The notes: generated by a model from the sequence alone, not told the origin. Counted from the stretch's first letter, positions 44,331-53,786 are shown. The stretch is DNA of 64,000 nucleotides from JARYGU01 sp033795365 (GCA_033795365.1 JARYGU010000002.1:1-64000); one strand, 5' to 3'. Made by a program: numbers and translations.

Positions 44331-45605
44331 ATGCATATCGTCGATCGACGACTGAATCCGAGTGGCAAAAGTCTCGAAAACAGACAGCGCTTCCTGCGGC
44401 GGGCTAAAAATGCCGTTCAACAAGCAGTGAAACAATCTCTGCAGAACCGGAAAGTCCGGGATGTCCTGGACGGCGGCGAGGTCAGCATCCCTCTCGACGG
44501 AATGGGGGAGCCGAGCTTCCGCCGCGGTTCGGGCGGCATTCACGATCATGTGCTGCCGGGCAACCGGGCCTTTGTCGAGGGCGACATCCTGCCGAGGCCG
44601 CAGGGAGCCAACGGCGGCAGACCGAAAGAGGCGGGAGAGGGCGACGGAGAGGAAGCGTTCCGGTTCGTCCTCACCCGCGAGGAGTTCCTCAACGTCTTCC
44701 TCGACGATCTGGAATTGCCGGATCTCGCCAAGCGGCGGCTCAGCGAAACCGAGCAGGACAATCCGACACGTGCCGGCTATTCGGTTTCGGGATCGCCCGC
44801 CAATATCGCCGTCAACCGTACGATGCGGCTGGCGATGATGCGGCGCATTGCGCTTCGCCGCCCGAAGCCGGAGAGGATAGAGGAACTCGACAGGGAAATC
44901 GCCGACTGCGAGGACGAGGAACGCCGTGCGCTGCTGGAGGCGGAGGCTCGGGCGCTGGAGGCGAAGGCGAAGCGCATCCCCTATATCGATCCGATCGACG
45001 TCCGCTACCGCCGTTTCGAAACGGAGCCGAAGCCGGTGGCAAAGGCAGTGATGTTCTGCCTGATGGACGTTTCCGGCTCGATGTCGGAGCATATGAAGGA
45101 CCTCGCCAAGCGGTTCTACATGCTTCTCTACATCTTTCTCGCGCAGCGTTACCGTCACGTCGAGATCGTCTTCATCCGCCATACGGACCGGGCGGAGGAG
45201 GTGGACGAGGATACCTTCTTCCATAGTCCCGCGACGGGCGGAACGCTCGTTTCCAGCGCGCTGGAAGTGATGCGGCGGATCATTCACGAACGCTTCAATC
45301 CGGACGATTGGAATATTTACGGGGCGCAGGCTTCCGACGGCGACAATTCCTACTCCGACGGTGCCGCCACCGAGCGCCTGCTGAAGGACGAGATACTGCC
45401 GCTCAGCCAGTATTTCGCCTATCTCGAAGTCGGTGAGGAGAGCGGCTATGCGGCCTCGCGTTCGGCGCTTTGGACGCTTTATGAAGGAATGCAGTCGCCG
45501 GCCACGCCGCTTTCCATGCGCAAGGTGAACAAGAGAAGCGAGATCTTCCCTGTCTTCCAGGAACTGTTCCAGCGCCGAGAGGGGCAGGCGAGGGCCGAGC
45601 CATGA
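44331..45605 (+). CDS. yeaH: YeaH/YhbH family (DUF444) protein
   Basis: 424 residues. N-terminal VDRRLNPSGKSLENRQRF is typical of the family. A linker with a poly-Gly/Glu insertion and a coiled-coil-like Glu/Arg-rich segment (about 190-220) precede a von Willebrand A-like domain, where CLMDVSGSMSEHM holds the metal-ion-dependent adhesion site. The protein partners with the PrkA kinase. It begins 19 bp after prkA, and its stop overlaps the next start by ATGA. Confidence 0.94.
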   Translation: MHIVDRRLNPSGKSLENRQRFLRRAKNAVQQAVKQSLQNRKVRDVLDGGEVSIPLDGMGEPSFRRGSGGIHDHVLPGNRAFVEGDILPRPQGANGGRPKEAGEGDGEEAFRFVLTREEFLNVFLDDLELPDLAKRRLSETEQDNPTRAGYSVSGSPANIAVNRTMRLAMMRRIALRRPKPERIEELDREIADCEDEERRALLEAEARALEAKAKRIPYIDPIDVRYRRFETEPKPVAKAVMFCLMDVSGSMSEHMKDLAKRFYMLLYIFLAQRYRHVEIVFIRHTDRAEEVDEDTFFHSPATGGTLVSSALEVMRRIIHERFNPDDWNIYGAQASDGDNSYSDGAATERLLKDEILPLSQYFAYLEVGEESGYAASRSALWTLYEGMQSPATPLSMRKVNKRSEIFPVFQELFQRREGQARAEP

Positions 45606-47155
45606 GGTCATCCGTCAAGGAAAAGGTTCGGCTTTTCGAAGGTGCGGACTGGGATTTCGCCACTCTCCAGAAAATTCACGATTCCTGCGAGAAGATCGCG
45701 CTCGACGAACTGGGGCTGGACGTTTACCCCAACCAGATCGAGGTCATCACGGCAGAGCAGATGCTCGACGCCTATTCCTCGACGGGCATGCCGCTGTTTT
45801 ATCGGCATTGGTCCTTCGGCAAGCGCTTCGCCCATCACGAAGCGTTCTACCGCCGCGGCATGCAGGATCTCGCCTATGAGATCGTGATCAACAGCTCGCC
45901 CTGCATCTCCTATCTGATGGAGGAGAACACCGCGACGATGCAGACGCTGGTGATCGCGCATGCCGCCTTCGGGCACAACCACTTCTTCAAGAACAACTAC
46001 CTTTTCAAGCAGTGGACCGATGCGGAGGGCATCCTCGACTATCTCGATTTCGCAAAGAGCTACATCGCCCGGTGCGAGGAGCGGCACGGTCCCGTCGCCG
46101 TCGAGCGCACCCTCGATTCCGCGCATGCCCTGATGACGCATGGCGTCAACCGCTATCCGGGCAAGGTCAAGCTGGATCTGAGGCAGGAGGAGGAGAGGGA
46201 GCGCGAACGCCGCGCGCACGAAGAGCAGATCTTCAACGACCTGTGGCGCACCGTTCCGACCGGACCCGGCAAGAGCCCTTCCGACCTCAATTTCGAAAGG
46301 CGGCGGGCCGCCCTCGGGCTGCCGCAGGACAACATCCTCTACTTTCTCGAGAAGTCCGCGCCGAGGCTCCAGCCGTGGCAGCGCGAAATCATCAGAATCG
46401 TCCGCCACATCGCGCAGTATTTCCATCCCCAGCGCCAGACGAAGGTCATGAACGAGGGCACGGCGACATACGTGCATTACCGTATCATGACGCGCCTGCA
46501 CGAGCAGGGCGCGCTCAGCGACGGGAACTTCCTCGAATTCCTGAAATCCCATTCGAACGTCGTCTTCCAGCCGAGCTACGACGATCCGAGATTTTCCGGC
46601 TTCAATCCCTATGCCCTCGGTTTTGCGATGATGCAGGATCTGGAGCGGATCGTGCGCGACCCCGACGACGAGGACCGGGAATGGTTCCCGGAAATCGCCG
46701 GCAGCGGAGATGCGATGGCTGTCTTGCGCGACATATGGGCAAACTACCGCGACGAAAGTTTCATCTCGCAATTCCTCAGCCCGCGCCTGATACGCCAGTT
46801 GCGGTTGTTCCATCTCTATGACGATCCGGCGAACACCGAGGGCGTGCTGGTGTCTGCAATTCACGACGAGCGCGGCTACCGGCGTATCCGGCGGCAGCTC
46901 TCGCGCGAATTCGACATCAGCTGGAACGATCCCAATATCGAGATTGTGGATGTCGATCTTGCCGGGGACCGACGTCTCATCCTGCGCCACAACGTCGTCA
47001 ACGAATGCATGCTGCATGAAGCGGATACCAGGCATGTCCTGCAGCATCTGGCCGATCTTTGGACCTATGATGTCCTGCTGGAGGAGGTGGATCCGTCCGG
47101 CGACGTGGTCAACGAACATCTCGCCAGCCCCCGGCCGTCGGCGATACCGCGCTGA
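45602..47155 (+). CDS. spoVR: SpoVR family protein
   Basis: 517 residues, the usual size for the SpoVR family, which accompanies PrkA and YeaH in proteobacteria and takes part in stress or sporulation responses of unclear biochemistry. Conserved segments visible are YPNQIEVITAEQMLDAYSS, MPLFYRHWSFGKRFAHHE and HAAFGHNHFFKNNYLFKQWT; the His-rich part suggests metal binding. Last gene of the operon, followed by a terminator. Confidence 0.95.
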   Translation: MRSSVKEKVRLFEGADWDFATLQKIHDSCEKIALDELGLDVYPNQIEVITAEQMLDAYSSTGMPLFYRHWSFGKRFAHHEAFYRRGMQDLAYEIVINSSPCISYLMEENTATMQTLVIAHAAFGHNHFFKNNYLFKQWTDAEGILDYLDFAKSYIARCEERHGPVAVERTLDSAHALMTHGVNRYPGKVKLDLRQEEERERERRAHEEQIFNDLWRTVPTGPGKSPSDLNFERRRAALGLPQDNILYFLEKSAPRLQPWQREIIRIVRHIAQYFHPQRQTKVMNEGTATYVHYRIMTRLHEQGALSDGNFLEFLKSHSNVVFQPSYDDPRFSGFNPYALGFAMMQDLERIVRDPDDEDREWFPEIAGSGDAMAVLRDIWANYRDESFISQFLSPRLIRQLRLFHLYDDPANTEGVLVSAIHDERGYRRIRRQLSREFDISWNDPNIEIVDVDLAGDRRLILRHNVVNECMLHEADTRHVLQHLADLWTYDVLLEEVDPSGDVVNEHLASPRPSAIPR

Positions 47156-47180
47156 TGCGCGCAGACGCCTTTCGGAAACG

Positions 47181-47208
47181 AAAAGGCCCGCCGGGTGACC
47201 GGCGGGCC
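47181..47208. terminator. Bidirectional terminator
   Basis: GGCCCGCCGG (47185-47194) and CCGGCGGGCC (47199-47208) form a perfect 10-bp stem around GTGA. On the minus strand it is followed by TTTTCG, and on the plus strand by TCGTTG. It lies between convergent spoVR and the chemoreceptor gene and serves both. Confidence 0.8.
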
Positions 47209-47240
47209 TCGTTGACAAGCTTCAAAAGCGGGTTGCTTTC

Positions 47241-49463
47241 TTAAAACTCTTCCCATTCGTCGGCACTCGGAGCAAGTGCGACTGCGGCTCCGCCTGCACG
47301 CAGCCGCGCGACCGGCGCTGCAGGTCTCGGGGAAGCCGAGGCTGCATTTCTTGCGGGTTCGAGATGAACCGCGGCCGGCTTGCGGCGGTTTTGCACCCGG
47401 AAGCGGCCGACGAGCCTTGAGAGGTCGTCCGTTTCCTTCGAAAGGCTCTGCGTCGCGGCTGTCGTCTCCTCGACCATGGCGGCGTTCTGCTGCGTGGCCT
47501 TGTCCATCTGGTCGGCAGATGTCGAGATTTCGCGCAGGCTGACGGCCTGTTCGTTAGTGCTCGCGGTGATCGTGGTCACGAAGGTGCTCATCTGGGCGAC
47601 TTCGGCGACGATCTCCTCGAGCGAGCGGCCGGAGGCGGTGACGAGATCGACGCCCTGTTTGACCTGCGCGGCGGAAGCGGAGATCAGCTCCTTGATTTCC
47701 TTGGCGGCGCTTGCCGAGCGCTGGGCGAGCTCGCGCACCTCCTGGGCCACGACGGCAAAGCCCTTTCCGGCTTCGCCGGCGCGGGCTGCCTCGACCCCGG
47801 CATTCAGGGCGAGGAGGTTGGTCTGGAAAGCGATTTCGTCGATGACGCCGATGATGGTGTTGATCTGGCCGGCGGACTGCTCGATCGCCGCCATCGCGGT
47901 TATGGCGCGCGAGACGATCCCGCCGCCGCGTTCGGCCTTTTCCTGGGCCGCCTCGGCGACGTTGCGGGCGCGAACCGCGCCGCTTGCGCTGTCGTTGACG
48001 GCGCTCGTGACCTGACCGAGCGCCGCGACCGTTTCCTCCAGGCTTGCCGCCTGCTGCTCGGTCCGTTTGGCGAGGTCGTTCGATGCCGAGGAGATCTCCT
48101 GCAGTCCTGCCTTGATTGCCCCGACCGAGCCGACGACGGAGCCGATCGCCTCTTCGAGGGAACCGATGCTCTCGTTGAACTTCGCGCGGATGGGCTCGAA
48201 TTCCGTGGCGACCGCTTCTTCCAGGCGCACCGTCAGATCGCCCTCGGCGAGGGCGTTGAAGCCCCGGTCGATGGCGCGAACGAAGGTGCGCAGGTCCTCT
48301 GCCTTGGCGTTGTCGATCATTGTCTGGCGATCCCGCTGGGTCTCCTGGGCCTTTCGACTTTCCGCGGCTTCCTGCTCAAGGCGGCGGTTTTCGATCGCCG
48401 CTTCCTTGAAGACCTGCACGGCACGCGCCATGGCGCCGATCTCGTCCGGCCGTTCCTGGCCATGTATGTCGGCCTGGAGATCGCCCGAGGCGAGCCGCCC
48501 CATGGTCGAGGTGATCCGGCTGATCACGCCTGCCAGCGACCGCGCGAAGACGAGGAAACCCAGAAGCGAGAGGAGGGAGACCGCGAGAGCCATGCCCATC
48601 GTCATCCACAGCGCCTGCCGGTTTGCCGCGACGATCGCCGTGACATCGGAAGCGATCTCCATGACGCCGATCTTCTCGCCGGAGAAGTTGGTGAAGGGCA
48701 CGGCTTCGACCACGAAATCGCGACCGGCGGCGGAGGCGTATTCGCGGATCTTCTCGCCGTCGTAGGCAGCCCTCACCTGATCCTGCGACAGGATAGGATC
48801 GCCTGCGAAGGTGGATGCCTGCCTCTGCAGTTCCCCGTCGCGCAGGATATGGACCGCGATCGAAGCATCGACCCCCTTTGCCAGAGGCGCGAAATAATCA
48901 TTGGTGAGGCTGGTTCCGACATCGACGACGCCGGCAACCTTGCCGTCCTTCAGGACGGGGGCCGAGGCGAACATGCTGACGGCGGTGCGGCCGGGTTCGG
49001 TGCCGGCCATCAGCTTGCCTTGCGCAAGGGCTGCGACGATCATCTTGCGCCGCCCCTTCAGGTCGTCGCCGAATGCATCGGGCGCATGGATGCGTGCCAC
49101 CGCGATACCTTCGGCGCTGCTGAAGGTGATCAGCTGCAGGCCGCCCTTGGCGATGACCTCCGGCAGGCTGTGCGCATATTTTTCGAGGATCTTGTCGCGG
49201 GCATTCGCCTCGATGAGCGCTGCGGTCTCGGGCTCCCCGGCAAGTGTCAGCGCAAGCGCGGATGCCGCCTTCTTCTGCGCGTCCATGTCGGACTGGAGCA
49301 CCGCGAGGTCGCTGTCGAGTTCCTTTTGCAGCGCGCGATCGATCATCGCCGATTGCCGGTACCAGGCGAGGCTGCCGATGGCAGCGCTTGCAAACAAAAC
49401 GGCCGCGAAGCCATAGGCCGTAATCCTGACCCACAACGGCCGTGTAATCTTATTCTCAATCAT
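47241..49463 (-). CDS. Methyl-accepting chemotaxis protein
   Basis: 740 residues. Membrane helix (ITAYGFAAVLFASAAIGSL), a large periplasmic Cache-type ligand domain (about 45-280) and a second helix (WMTMGMALAVSLLSLLGFLV) are followed by two HAMP segments and the cytoplasmic signalling hairpin with IDEIAFQTNLLALNAGVEAA (the CheA/CheW tip). The chain ends EWEEF, which matches the xWxxF-type pentapeptide tether for CheR/CheB. The ligand is unknown. No chemotaxis genes lie nearby, so the receptor signals into a system elsewhere. Confidence 0.95.
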   Translation of the reverse strand: MIENKITRPLWVRITAYGFAAVLFASAAIGSLAWYRQSAMIDRALQKELDSDLAVLQSDMDAQKKAASALALTLAGEPETAALIEANARDKILEKYAHSLPEVIAKGGLQLITFSSAEGIAVARIHAPDAFGDDLKGRRKMIVAALAQGKLMAGTEPGRTAVSMFASAPVLKDGKVAGVVDVGTSLTNDYFAPLAKGVDASIAVHILRDGELQRQASTFAGDPILSQDQVRAAYDGEKIREYASAAGRDFVVEAVPFTNFSGEKIGVMEIASDVTAIVAANRQALWMTMGMALAVSLLSLLGFLVFARSLAGVISRITSTMGRLASGDLQADIHGQERPDEIGAMARAVQVFKEAAIENRRLEQEAAESRKAQETQRDRQTMIDNAKAEDLRTFVRAIDRGFNALAEGDLTVRLEEAVATEFEPIRAKFNESIGSLEEAIGSVVGSVGAIKAGLQEISSASNDLAKRTEQQAASLEETVAALGQVTSAVNDSASGAVRARNVAEAAQEKAERGGGIVSRAITAMAAIEQSAGQINTIIGVIDEIAFQTNLLALNAGVEAARAGEAGKGFAVVAQEVRELAQRSASAAKEIKELISASAAQVKQGVDLVTASGRSLEEIVAEVAQMSTFVTTITASTNEQAVSLREISTSADQMDKATQQNAAMVEETTAATQSLSKETDDLSRLVGRFRVQNRRKPAAVHLEPARNAASASPRPAAPVARLRAGGAAVALAPSADEWEEF

Positions 49464-49662
49464 GGATATCCCCCAAGAATTCCCAGTTGAGAATATGCTG
49501 ATAATGGTTAATCAGCCCTGATGAACCGATGCCGAAAAGCGCTATTCGGACGAGATTCCGAACCGTTTTGCGACAGCCGGCGCCAAACGGAACATTCGCT
49601 CGTCAAAAGATTTATTCTACTTTGCTAAAACAAGAAGCCATCTCGCGCAGGGAGGGAGTGAA

Positions 49663-50022
49663 ATGAATAACAAGCTGTCGGTCATCGCGATGGCGGTGAG
49701 CATCCTTGCAACGAGCTTCGGCGGTTTGGCCGCCCCGGCACATGCGCAGGATATCGAGTTCGGAATAGACAGTTACGGCCGGCCGATCATCCGCGAACGA
49801 GACCGCGACTGGGGAGGGGACCGGGATTGGGACAGGGACCGGCGATGGGACCGCAGGAGAGGGTGCAGCGAGCGCGAAGCGCGCCGTGCTGCCCGCGATG
49901 CCGGCTTCAGGAGACCTGAAGTCGTTCGCGTCACGCCGCGCCGCGTCGTCGTGGAAGGATGGACCCGCCGCGGCTTTCAGCGGATCGTATTCGCCAATAT
50001 CAGAGGGTGCCCGGAAATCTGA
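49663..50022 (+). CDS. Secreted Arg/Asp-rich hypothetical protein
   Basis: 119 residues. Signal peptide of about 28 residues ending AHAQ. A low-complexity Asp/Arg/Trp segment (about 45-65, DRDWGGDRDWDRD-like) is followed by a conserved C-terminal domain of about 50 residues with REARRAARDAGFRRPEVV and VEGWTRRGFQRIVFAN, of a kind found in many rhizobial periplasmic proteins of unknown function. GGAGGGAG before the ATG is an excellent site. Confidence 0.85.
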   Translation: MNNKLSVIAMAVSILATSFGGLAAPAHAQDIEFGIDSYGRPIIRERDRDWGGDRDWDRDRRWDRRRGCSEREARRAARDAGFRRPEVVRVTPRRVVVEGWTRRGFQRIVFANIRGCPEI

Positions 50023-50070
50023 CGCAAGGTCTTTCGGGAAGCCGGCATAGCCCATGGAGATCGCACCCGG

Positions 50071-50412
50071 TCATCGGGGATGCGTCAGCCCGCGCATGGT
50101 GTCCTGTATGTGGGAGGCGGCGGCCTTCACCTCGTCCTCGCTCCCGTAGGTTCCGACCTCGAAATTCGCCTTGGACCCGTCTTCAAGCGAAAAGCCGAAT
50201 ACCAGCTTCTCGTGGAACGGCATGACCATGTAGCCGTTGCACGGAAATATCCCGTTGGGTCTGTCGAGCTTGAACGGCCGCCCATGGGAATAGATCATGT
50301 CGAGTATGCTATGGAACGCCTCCTGATCGAGAATAATCTGTTCTCCGGTATCGGTGACGCCGACGAGCTCGCGGGTTTCCTCGTCCCAGCTCATGGCTCG
50401 ATGAAATCGCAT
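50071..50412 (-). CDS. Conserved hypothetical protein
   Basis: 113 residues, soluble, with no signal peptide or membrane helix. SWDEETRELVGVTDTGEQII and FPCNGYMVMPFHEKLVFGFS suggest a compact beta-rich domain. AGGAG lies 6 nt before the ATG at 50412. No family recognised. It stands alone between two plus-strand genes. Confidence 0.75.
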   Translation of the reverse strand: MRFHRAMSWDEETRELVGVTDTGEQIILDQEAFHSILDMIYSHGRPFKLDRPNGIFPCNGYMVMPFHEKLVFGFSLEDGSKANFEVGTYGSEDEVKAAASHIQDTMRGLTHPR

Positions 50413-50529
50413 TTCTCACTCCTCACTTTAGCTCTTTCCAATATATGGAAGCATGAAGGGAGCCGGAAGTCGAGTTGTACGAGCGGCGGAGATGACGGTT
50501 CCGTTTCCGCTCCGCGGTCGAGATGATCG

Positions 50530-50554
50530 GGAACTAACGAGACCGAACCCGATT
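50530..50554 (+). promoter_or_regulatory. Possible EcfG promoter of the glycine-zipper lipoprotein gene
   Basis: GGAAC (50530-50534), 16 nt, then GATT (50551-50554), 74 nt before the ATG at 50628. The -10 is imperfect. Confidence 0.35.
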
Positions 50555-50627
50555 TCCAACGGCTCGGAACCAGAGCGGAAGTGGCGGAGTTATCACGACT
50601 ATAGGATCATTTCCGGAGATTTGTACG

Positions 50628-50834
50628 ATGTACAGACAAGCTTTTGCTGTGATTGTCCTCGGATGCGTCGTCATCAGCACAGGATGTACCACGACGCAGA
50701 AGACGATCGGCGGCGCCGCGGTCGGTGGCGTCGGCGGCGCGGTTGTCGGCGACGCGGTCGCCGGAACCGGTGGTGCGATCGTCGGCGGTGTCGGTGGTGC
50801 GATTGCCGGCGGCGCTATCGGACGGAACATGTAA
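50628..50834 (+). CDS. Glycine-zipper lipoprotein
   Basis: 68 residues. The signal peptide ends with a lipobox, VISTGC, so the mature protein is lipid-anchored. The rest is an almost continuous Gly/Ala zipper (GGAAVGGVGGAVVGDAV and GGAIVGGVGGAIAGGAI), which favours membrane-embedded oligomers. CGGAG lies 9 nt before the ATG. It resembles the other zipper lipoprotein at 62008-62259. A hairpin lies just downstream. Confidence 0.82.
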   Translation: MYRQAFAVIVLGCVVISTGCTTTQKTIGGAAVGGVGGAVVGDAVAGTGGAIVGGVGGAIAGGAIGRNM

Positions 50835-50863
50835 CTGCGGGCATTGCTCCTGCGCGTGCCCTT

Positions 50864-50886
50864 CGCCTTGCGGACGAAGGGAGGGC
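50864..50886 (+). terminator. Hairpin after the glycine-zipper lipoprotein gene
   Basis: Downstream of the gene, CCCTTCG pairs with CGAAGGG around a 9-nt loop. There is no long T-run, so termination is tentative. Confidence 0.4.
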
Positions 50887-50944
50887 TTCCTCGGCCCGGT
50901 CGGGACCTCCACCGATCGAAGATCAGCGCGTTTCCTTCACAAAT

Positions 50945-50973
50945 CCCGGAATGAGCGCGGCGCTCATTCCGGG
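50945..50973. repeat. Perfect 14-bp palindrome
   Basis: CCCGGAATGAGCGC (50945-50958) and GCGCTCATTCCGGG (50960-50973) are perfect reverse complements separated by a single G. Nearly without a loop, it looks more like a cruciform or protein-binding site than an RNA terminator. It lies 49 bp before the DUF6894 gene. Confidence 0.65.
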
Positions 50974-51021
50974 GAACAATGTCGGAAGAAGTATCATTTA
51001 CGGAAAATCCAGGGGCAGGAC

Positions 51022-51264
51022 ATGAGCCGCTATTATTTCGATCTTTATAACGGCGACGGGCCCACTTCCGACGAAGAAGGGCTCGATCTCCATTCGCACG
51101 AAGCGATTACAAACGAAGTCCACCGCATCCTCGTCGATATTGCCCGCGAAGAGATCGCGGGCAGGGAGCGCGGTGCCATCGCCGTCAATGTCCGCGACGA
51201 GGCGGGGCGAACCGTATTTACCGGCAATCTTTCCTTCGCCACGGAATGGCATCGCACGCCATGA
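51022..51264 (+). CDS. DUF6894 family protein
   Basis: 80 residues matching the DUF6894 pattern: SRYYFDLYNGDGPTSDEEG at the start, then HRILVDIAREEI and AIAVNVRDEAGRTVFTGNL. These are small cytoplasmic proteins widespread in rhizobia, of unknown function. AGGGGCAGG lies before the ATG at 51022. Confidence 0.8.
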   Translation: MSRYYFDLYNGDGPTSDEEGLDLHSHEAITNEVHRILVDIAREEIAGRERGAIAVNVRDEAGRTVFTGNLSFATEWHRTP

Positions 51265-51271
51265 CAGACGA

Positions 51272-51301
51272 GGTGCATGGCGGACGACCGCCGCATGCAC
51301 C
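51272..51301. terminator. Hairpin between convergent genes
   Basis: GGTGCATG (51272-51279) pairs with CATGCACC (51294-51301), with further GC pairing inside. It lies between the ends of the DUF6894 gene and the TonB-dependent receptor gene. Confidence 0.55.
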
Positions 51302-51310
51302 GGCAGCCGG

Positions 51311-53677
51311 CTAAAAGGTCGCCTTCGCTGTGATCAGGAAAGACCGGCCCGCCTCATAGAGCGGCCTGACGTTGCCGAACTCCTGCCCGTAGGTCGCGCG
51401 CTGGGAGTAGGTCTCGTCGAAGAGATTGTTGACTTCGGCACGGAAGGTGAAGTTCGAAAGGCGCTCCGGTTTGTATTCGGCGAAGACATTGACGACTTCA
51501 TACGCCTTGTATGCGGGAGCGTTGCCCGCCACCCGGTCATATTTAGGAGCGATCTCGATGTCGCCGCCGACGGTCAAGCCCCATTCGTCGAAGGTATGCG
51601 CGCCGGTGATGGTGATGATATCGCCGACCGGGGCCGCGAGATAGTTTCCGGTGTCCGAATCCGCGGGCCTGCCATCGACGTCCACATCGATATGCGCGTA
51701 TTTCACCTTGATATAGCCGTTCAGCCATTCATAGCCCGCGCCGATCTCGAAGCCTTGCGAGCGGAGATCGCGTGCACGCAGCGCCGGCAATGCGCCGGGG
51801 AAGGGTTCCGGGACCGAGGGCGTATAGTCGTAGAGGGCGACGCGTGCGTCGTCGATATCCGTCCTGAATATGCTTCCCTCCACGGTGAAGCCGTTGTGAC
51901 GTGCCTCGAGGCCGAGAAGATAGTTGTTGGATGTCGTCGGCTCCGGACCGTCGCCATAGGTCCAGGCCGGGTTCATGATGAAGGATTCCGCAAGCGGAAT
52001 TCCGACCCAGGCGTGCGAATATCCGGCCTTGGCGGTGAGGAAGTCGGTCAGGTCATATTCGGCGGAGATGTTGCCGCTGAAGCCGCTGTTGGTCCAGGAC
52101 GAATCGTCGACGCCGGTGAACTGCTGCCGGTCGATGCGGCCGCCGAAGGAGAGGCGCGTCCGGTCGAACGGTTCAAGCCTCGCTTGCGCGTAGAGGCCGA
52201 CATTGTTCGCCTTTTCACGGGAGGAGTCCGAAAAGGCAAGAACGTCGCTGCTCGCATCGAGATCGACCTTGTCGTTGTAGAAGTCGATGCCGGCGGTGAC
52301 TGCGCCTATGCCGACATCGAACCGGTTTTCGAACTTGCCGTTGAAGCTCGTGGTCTCGCCGATGGTCGGAAAGGTCACGACCGGCGCGATGCAGCCGCGC
52401 GGGCAGGCATAGCCCAACGTATCGACGATATTGCGGCTATAGGCGAGGACGAGCTTCGGGTCCCACCAGCCTTCCGGCGTTTCGTCCGTATAGGTGAAGA
52501 CCGTGTTCTGCCGTTCCAGACGATAATCGCGGACGGTCGGCTCCCATGGCCGCCGGTCGGTGATGACGCCGATATTGGCGCGGAAGGGCCGCGGTGCGTC
52601 GTCCACCACGCGCTCGTGGCTTATTTCCACTCGATCGCCGCTGTCGAACTCGTAAGCGAGCTTGCCGATGCCGCTGATGAGATCGGTGCTCGTGCCTTCG
52701 ACCCGTTCTCCGTTGCCGGCCTTGAATTCGTTTCCTTTGCCGATGTTCAGGAATCCGAGATATTCGAAGCCCTGATGCAACCCGTAGGCGGAAAGGCCGG
52801 TGACGAACGTATCGCCGTTGGAATTGTACGTGGAGGACACGAAGCCGCCGAAGCCGTCGGCGGACAGGAAGTCGCGCGCATCCTTCGTCTCATAGCGGAT
52901 GGCGCCGGCAAGTGCGCCCGGCCCCGCATCCGCAGGCGCCACGCCGGCATCGACGTCGACCGCCTTCAAAAGGCTCGGATCGATGAGGTTCGTCGCGTTG
53001 TGGTGGAATACCTTGTTGTTCTGCCGGCTGCCGTCGATCGTGACGGCGAGATTGGTCTCCTCGACGCCATGGACATAGACCTTCTGGGACATGGGAAGCG
53101 AGCTGCCGACCTTGACGCCCGGCTCGCCACGAAAGACGTCGGCGATGTTCGTCGGGTTCGACCGCTCCAGATCCTCCGCCGTTATGACGATCGTGCCCGG
53201 ACCCGACCGGCGCTGCCCGCCGTCCACCTGGATCGCCTCAAGAACGGTCGAGCCGTCTTCGGGCGCGGCCCCGATGCCGGAAAAGGAAGAGGTTCCCACC
53301 ACGGCGGTGCCGTCGGGCGTTATCCGGAAGGGCAGCCCCGTGCCCGCAAGAAGTTGCGCGAGCGCTTGCGACGGCGTGAACCTGCCGTTGACGCCTCGTG
53401 TGGTCACTCCATTCGAGGTGGAGGCGGCAAGGGTCACCTGCAGTCCGGACTGCCTGCCGAAGGCGTTCAAGGCGCCGGCGAGGCTCTGCGCCGGAATGTT
53501 GAAATTGCGCGCCGCATCGGCACGTGCCGGCCCTTCCTGCGCGACCGCCGGCCGGATCAGAGTCGGAGAGCTGGCGCATAGCGCCGCAATGGCCCCGGCC
53601 GCCAGCAAATGCGCTCTACCTATCCTTCCGTACGTTCCCCTTGAATTCCGCTCCGCATCACATTCCGAAAAACTCAT
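51311..53677 (-). CDS. TonB-dependent receptor, heme-receptor-like, with signalling domain
   Basis: 788 residues in the outer membrane. Signal peptide (AHLLAAGAIAALCASS), then an STN signalling domain (FNIPAQSLAGALNAFGRQSG, about 58-105) that would contact the FecR-type anti-sigma protein, a plug domain (VFRGEPGVKVGSS, MSQKVYVHGVEETN) and a 22-strand barrel ending ITAKATF with the usual terminal Phe. PFRANIGVI resembles the FRAP box and NPAW...PEPTTSNNYLLGLE the NPNL-type segment of hemophore/heme receptors, so heme is the likely ligand but not proven. A sigma factor and FecR lie upstream in the same orientation. Confidence 0.92.
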   Translation of the reverse strand: MSFSECDAERNSRGTYGRIGRAHLLAAGAIAALCASSPTLIRPAVAQEGPARADAARNFNIPAQSLAGALNAFGRQSGLQVTLAASTSNGVTTRGVNGRFTPSQALAQLLAGTGLPFRITPDGTAVVGTSSFSGIGAAPEDGSTVLEAIQVDGGQRRSGPGTIVITAEDLERSNPTNIADVFRGEPGVKVGSSLPMSQKVYVHGVEETNLAVTIDGSRQNNKVFHHNATNLIDPSLLKAVDVDAGVAPADAGPGALAGAIRYETKDARDFLSADGFGGFVSSTYNSNGDTFVTGLSAYGLHQGFEYLGFLNIGKGNEFKAGNGERVEGTSTDLISGIGKLAYEFDSGDRVEISHERVVDDAPRPFRANIGVITDRRPWEPTVRDYRLERQNTVFTYTDETPEGWWDPKLVLAYSRNIVDTLGYACPRGCIAPVVTFPTIGETTSFNGKFENRFDVGIGAVTAGIDFYNDKVDLDASSDVLAFSDSSREKANNVGLYAQARLEPFDRTRLSFGGRIDRQQFTGVDDSSWTNSGFSGNISAEYDLTDFLTAKAGYSHAWVGIPLAESFIMNPAWTYGDGPEPTTSNNYLLGLEARHNGFTVEGSIFRTDIDDARVALYDYTPSVPEPFPGALPALRARDLRSQGFEIGAGYEWLNGYIKVKYAHIDVDVDGRPADSDTGNYLAAPVGDIITITGAHTFDEWGLTVGGDIEIAPKYDRVAGNAPAYKAYEVVNVFAEYKPERLSNFTFRAEVNNLFDETYSQRATYGQEFGNVRPLYEAGRSFLITAKATF

Positions 53678-53762
53678 CGTACCCCTGTCCCACTTCGAGA
53701 ATGCGGGCCACCCCGGTCCGCATTTGCGAAGCAGAGACGATCAGCTCGGCTCCTTTTTTCAT
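53658..53762 (-). CDS. Possible 34-residue leader reading frame
   Basis: A short frame (KKGAELIVSASQMRTGVARI and a Gly/Tyr-rich end) begins 85 nt before the TonB receptor ATG and overlaps its first codons by 20 nt. A hairpin, AATGCGG/CCGCATT, lies within it. No ribosome binding site of note precedes it. If translated it could couple receptor translation to a leader; it may equally be chance. Confidence 0.2.
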   Translation of the reverse strand: MKKGAELIVSASQMRTGVARILEVGQGYDEFFGM

Positions 53763-53786
53763 CGCCGGAATGAATTTTTGACGGGG

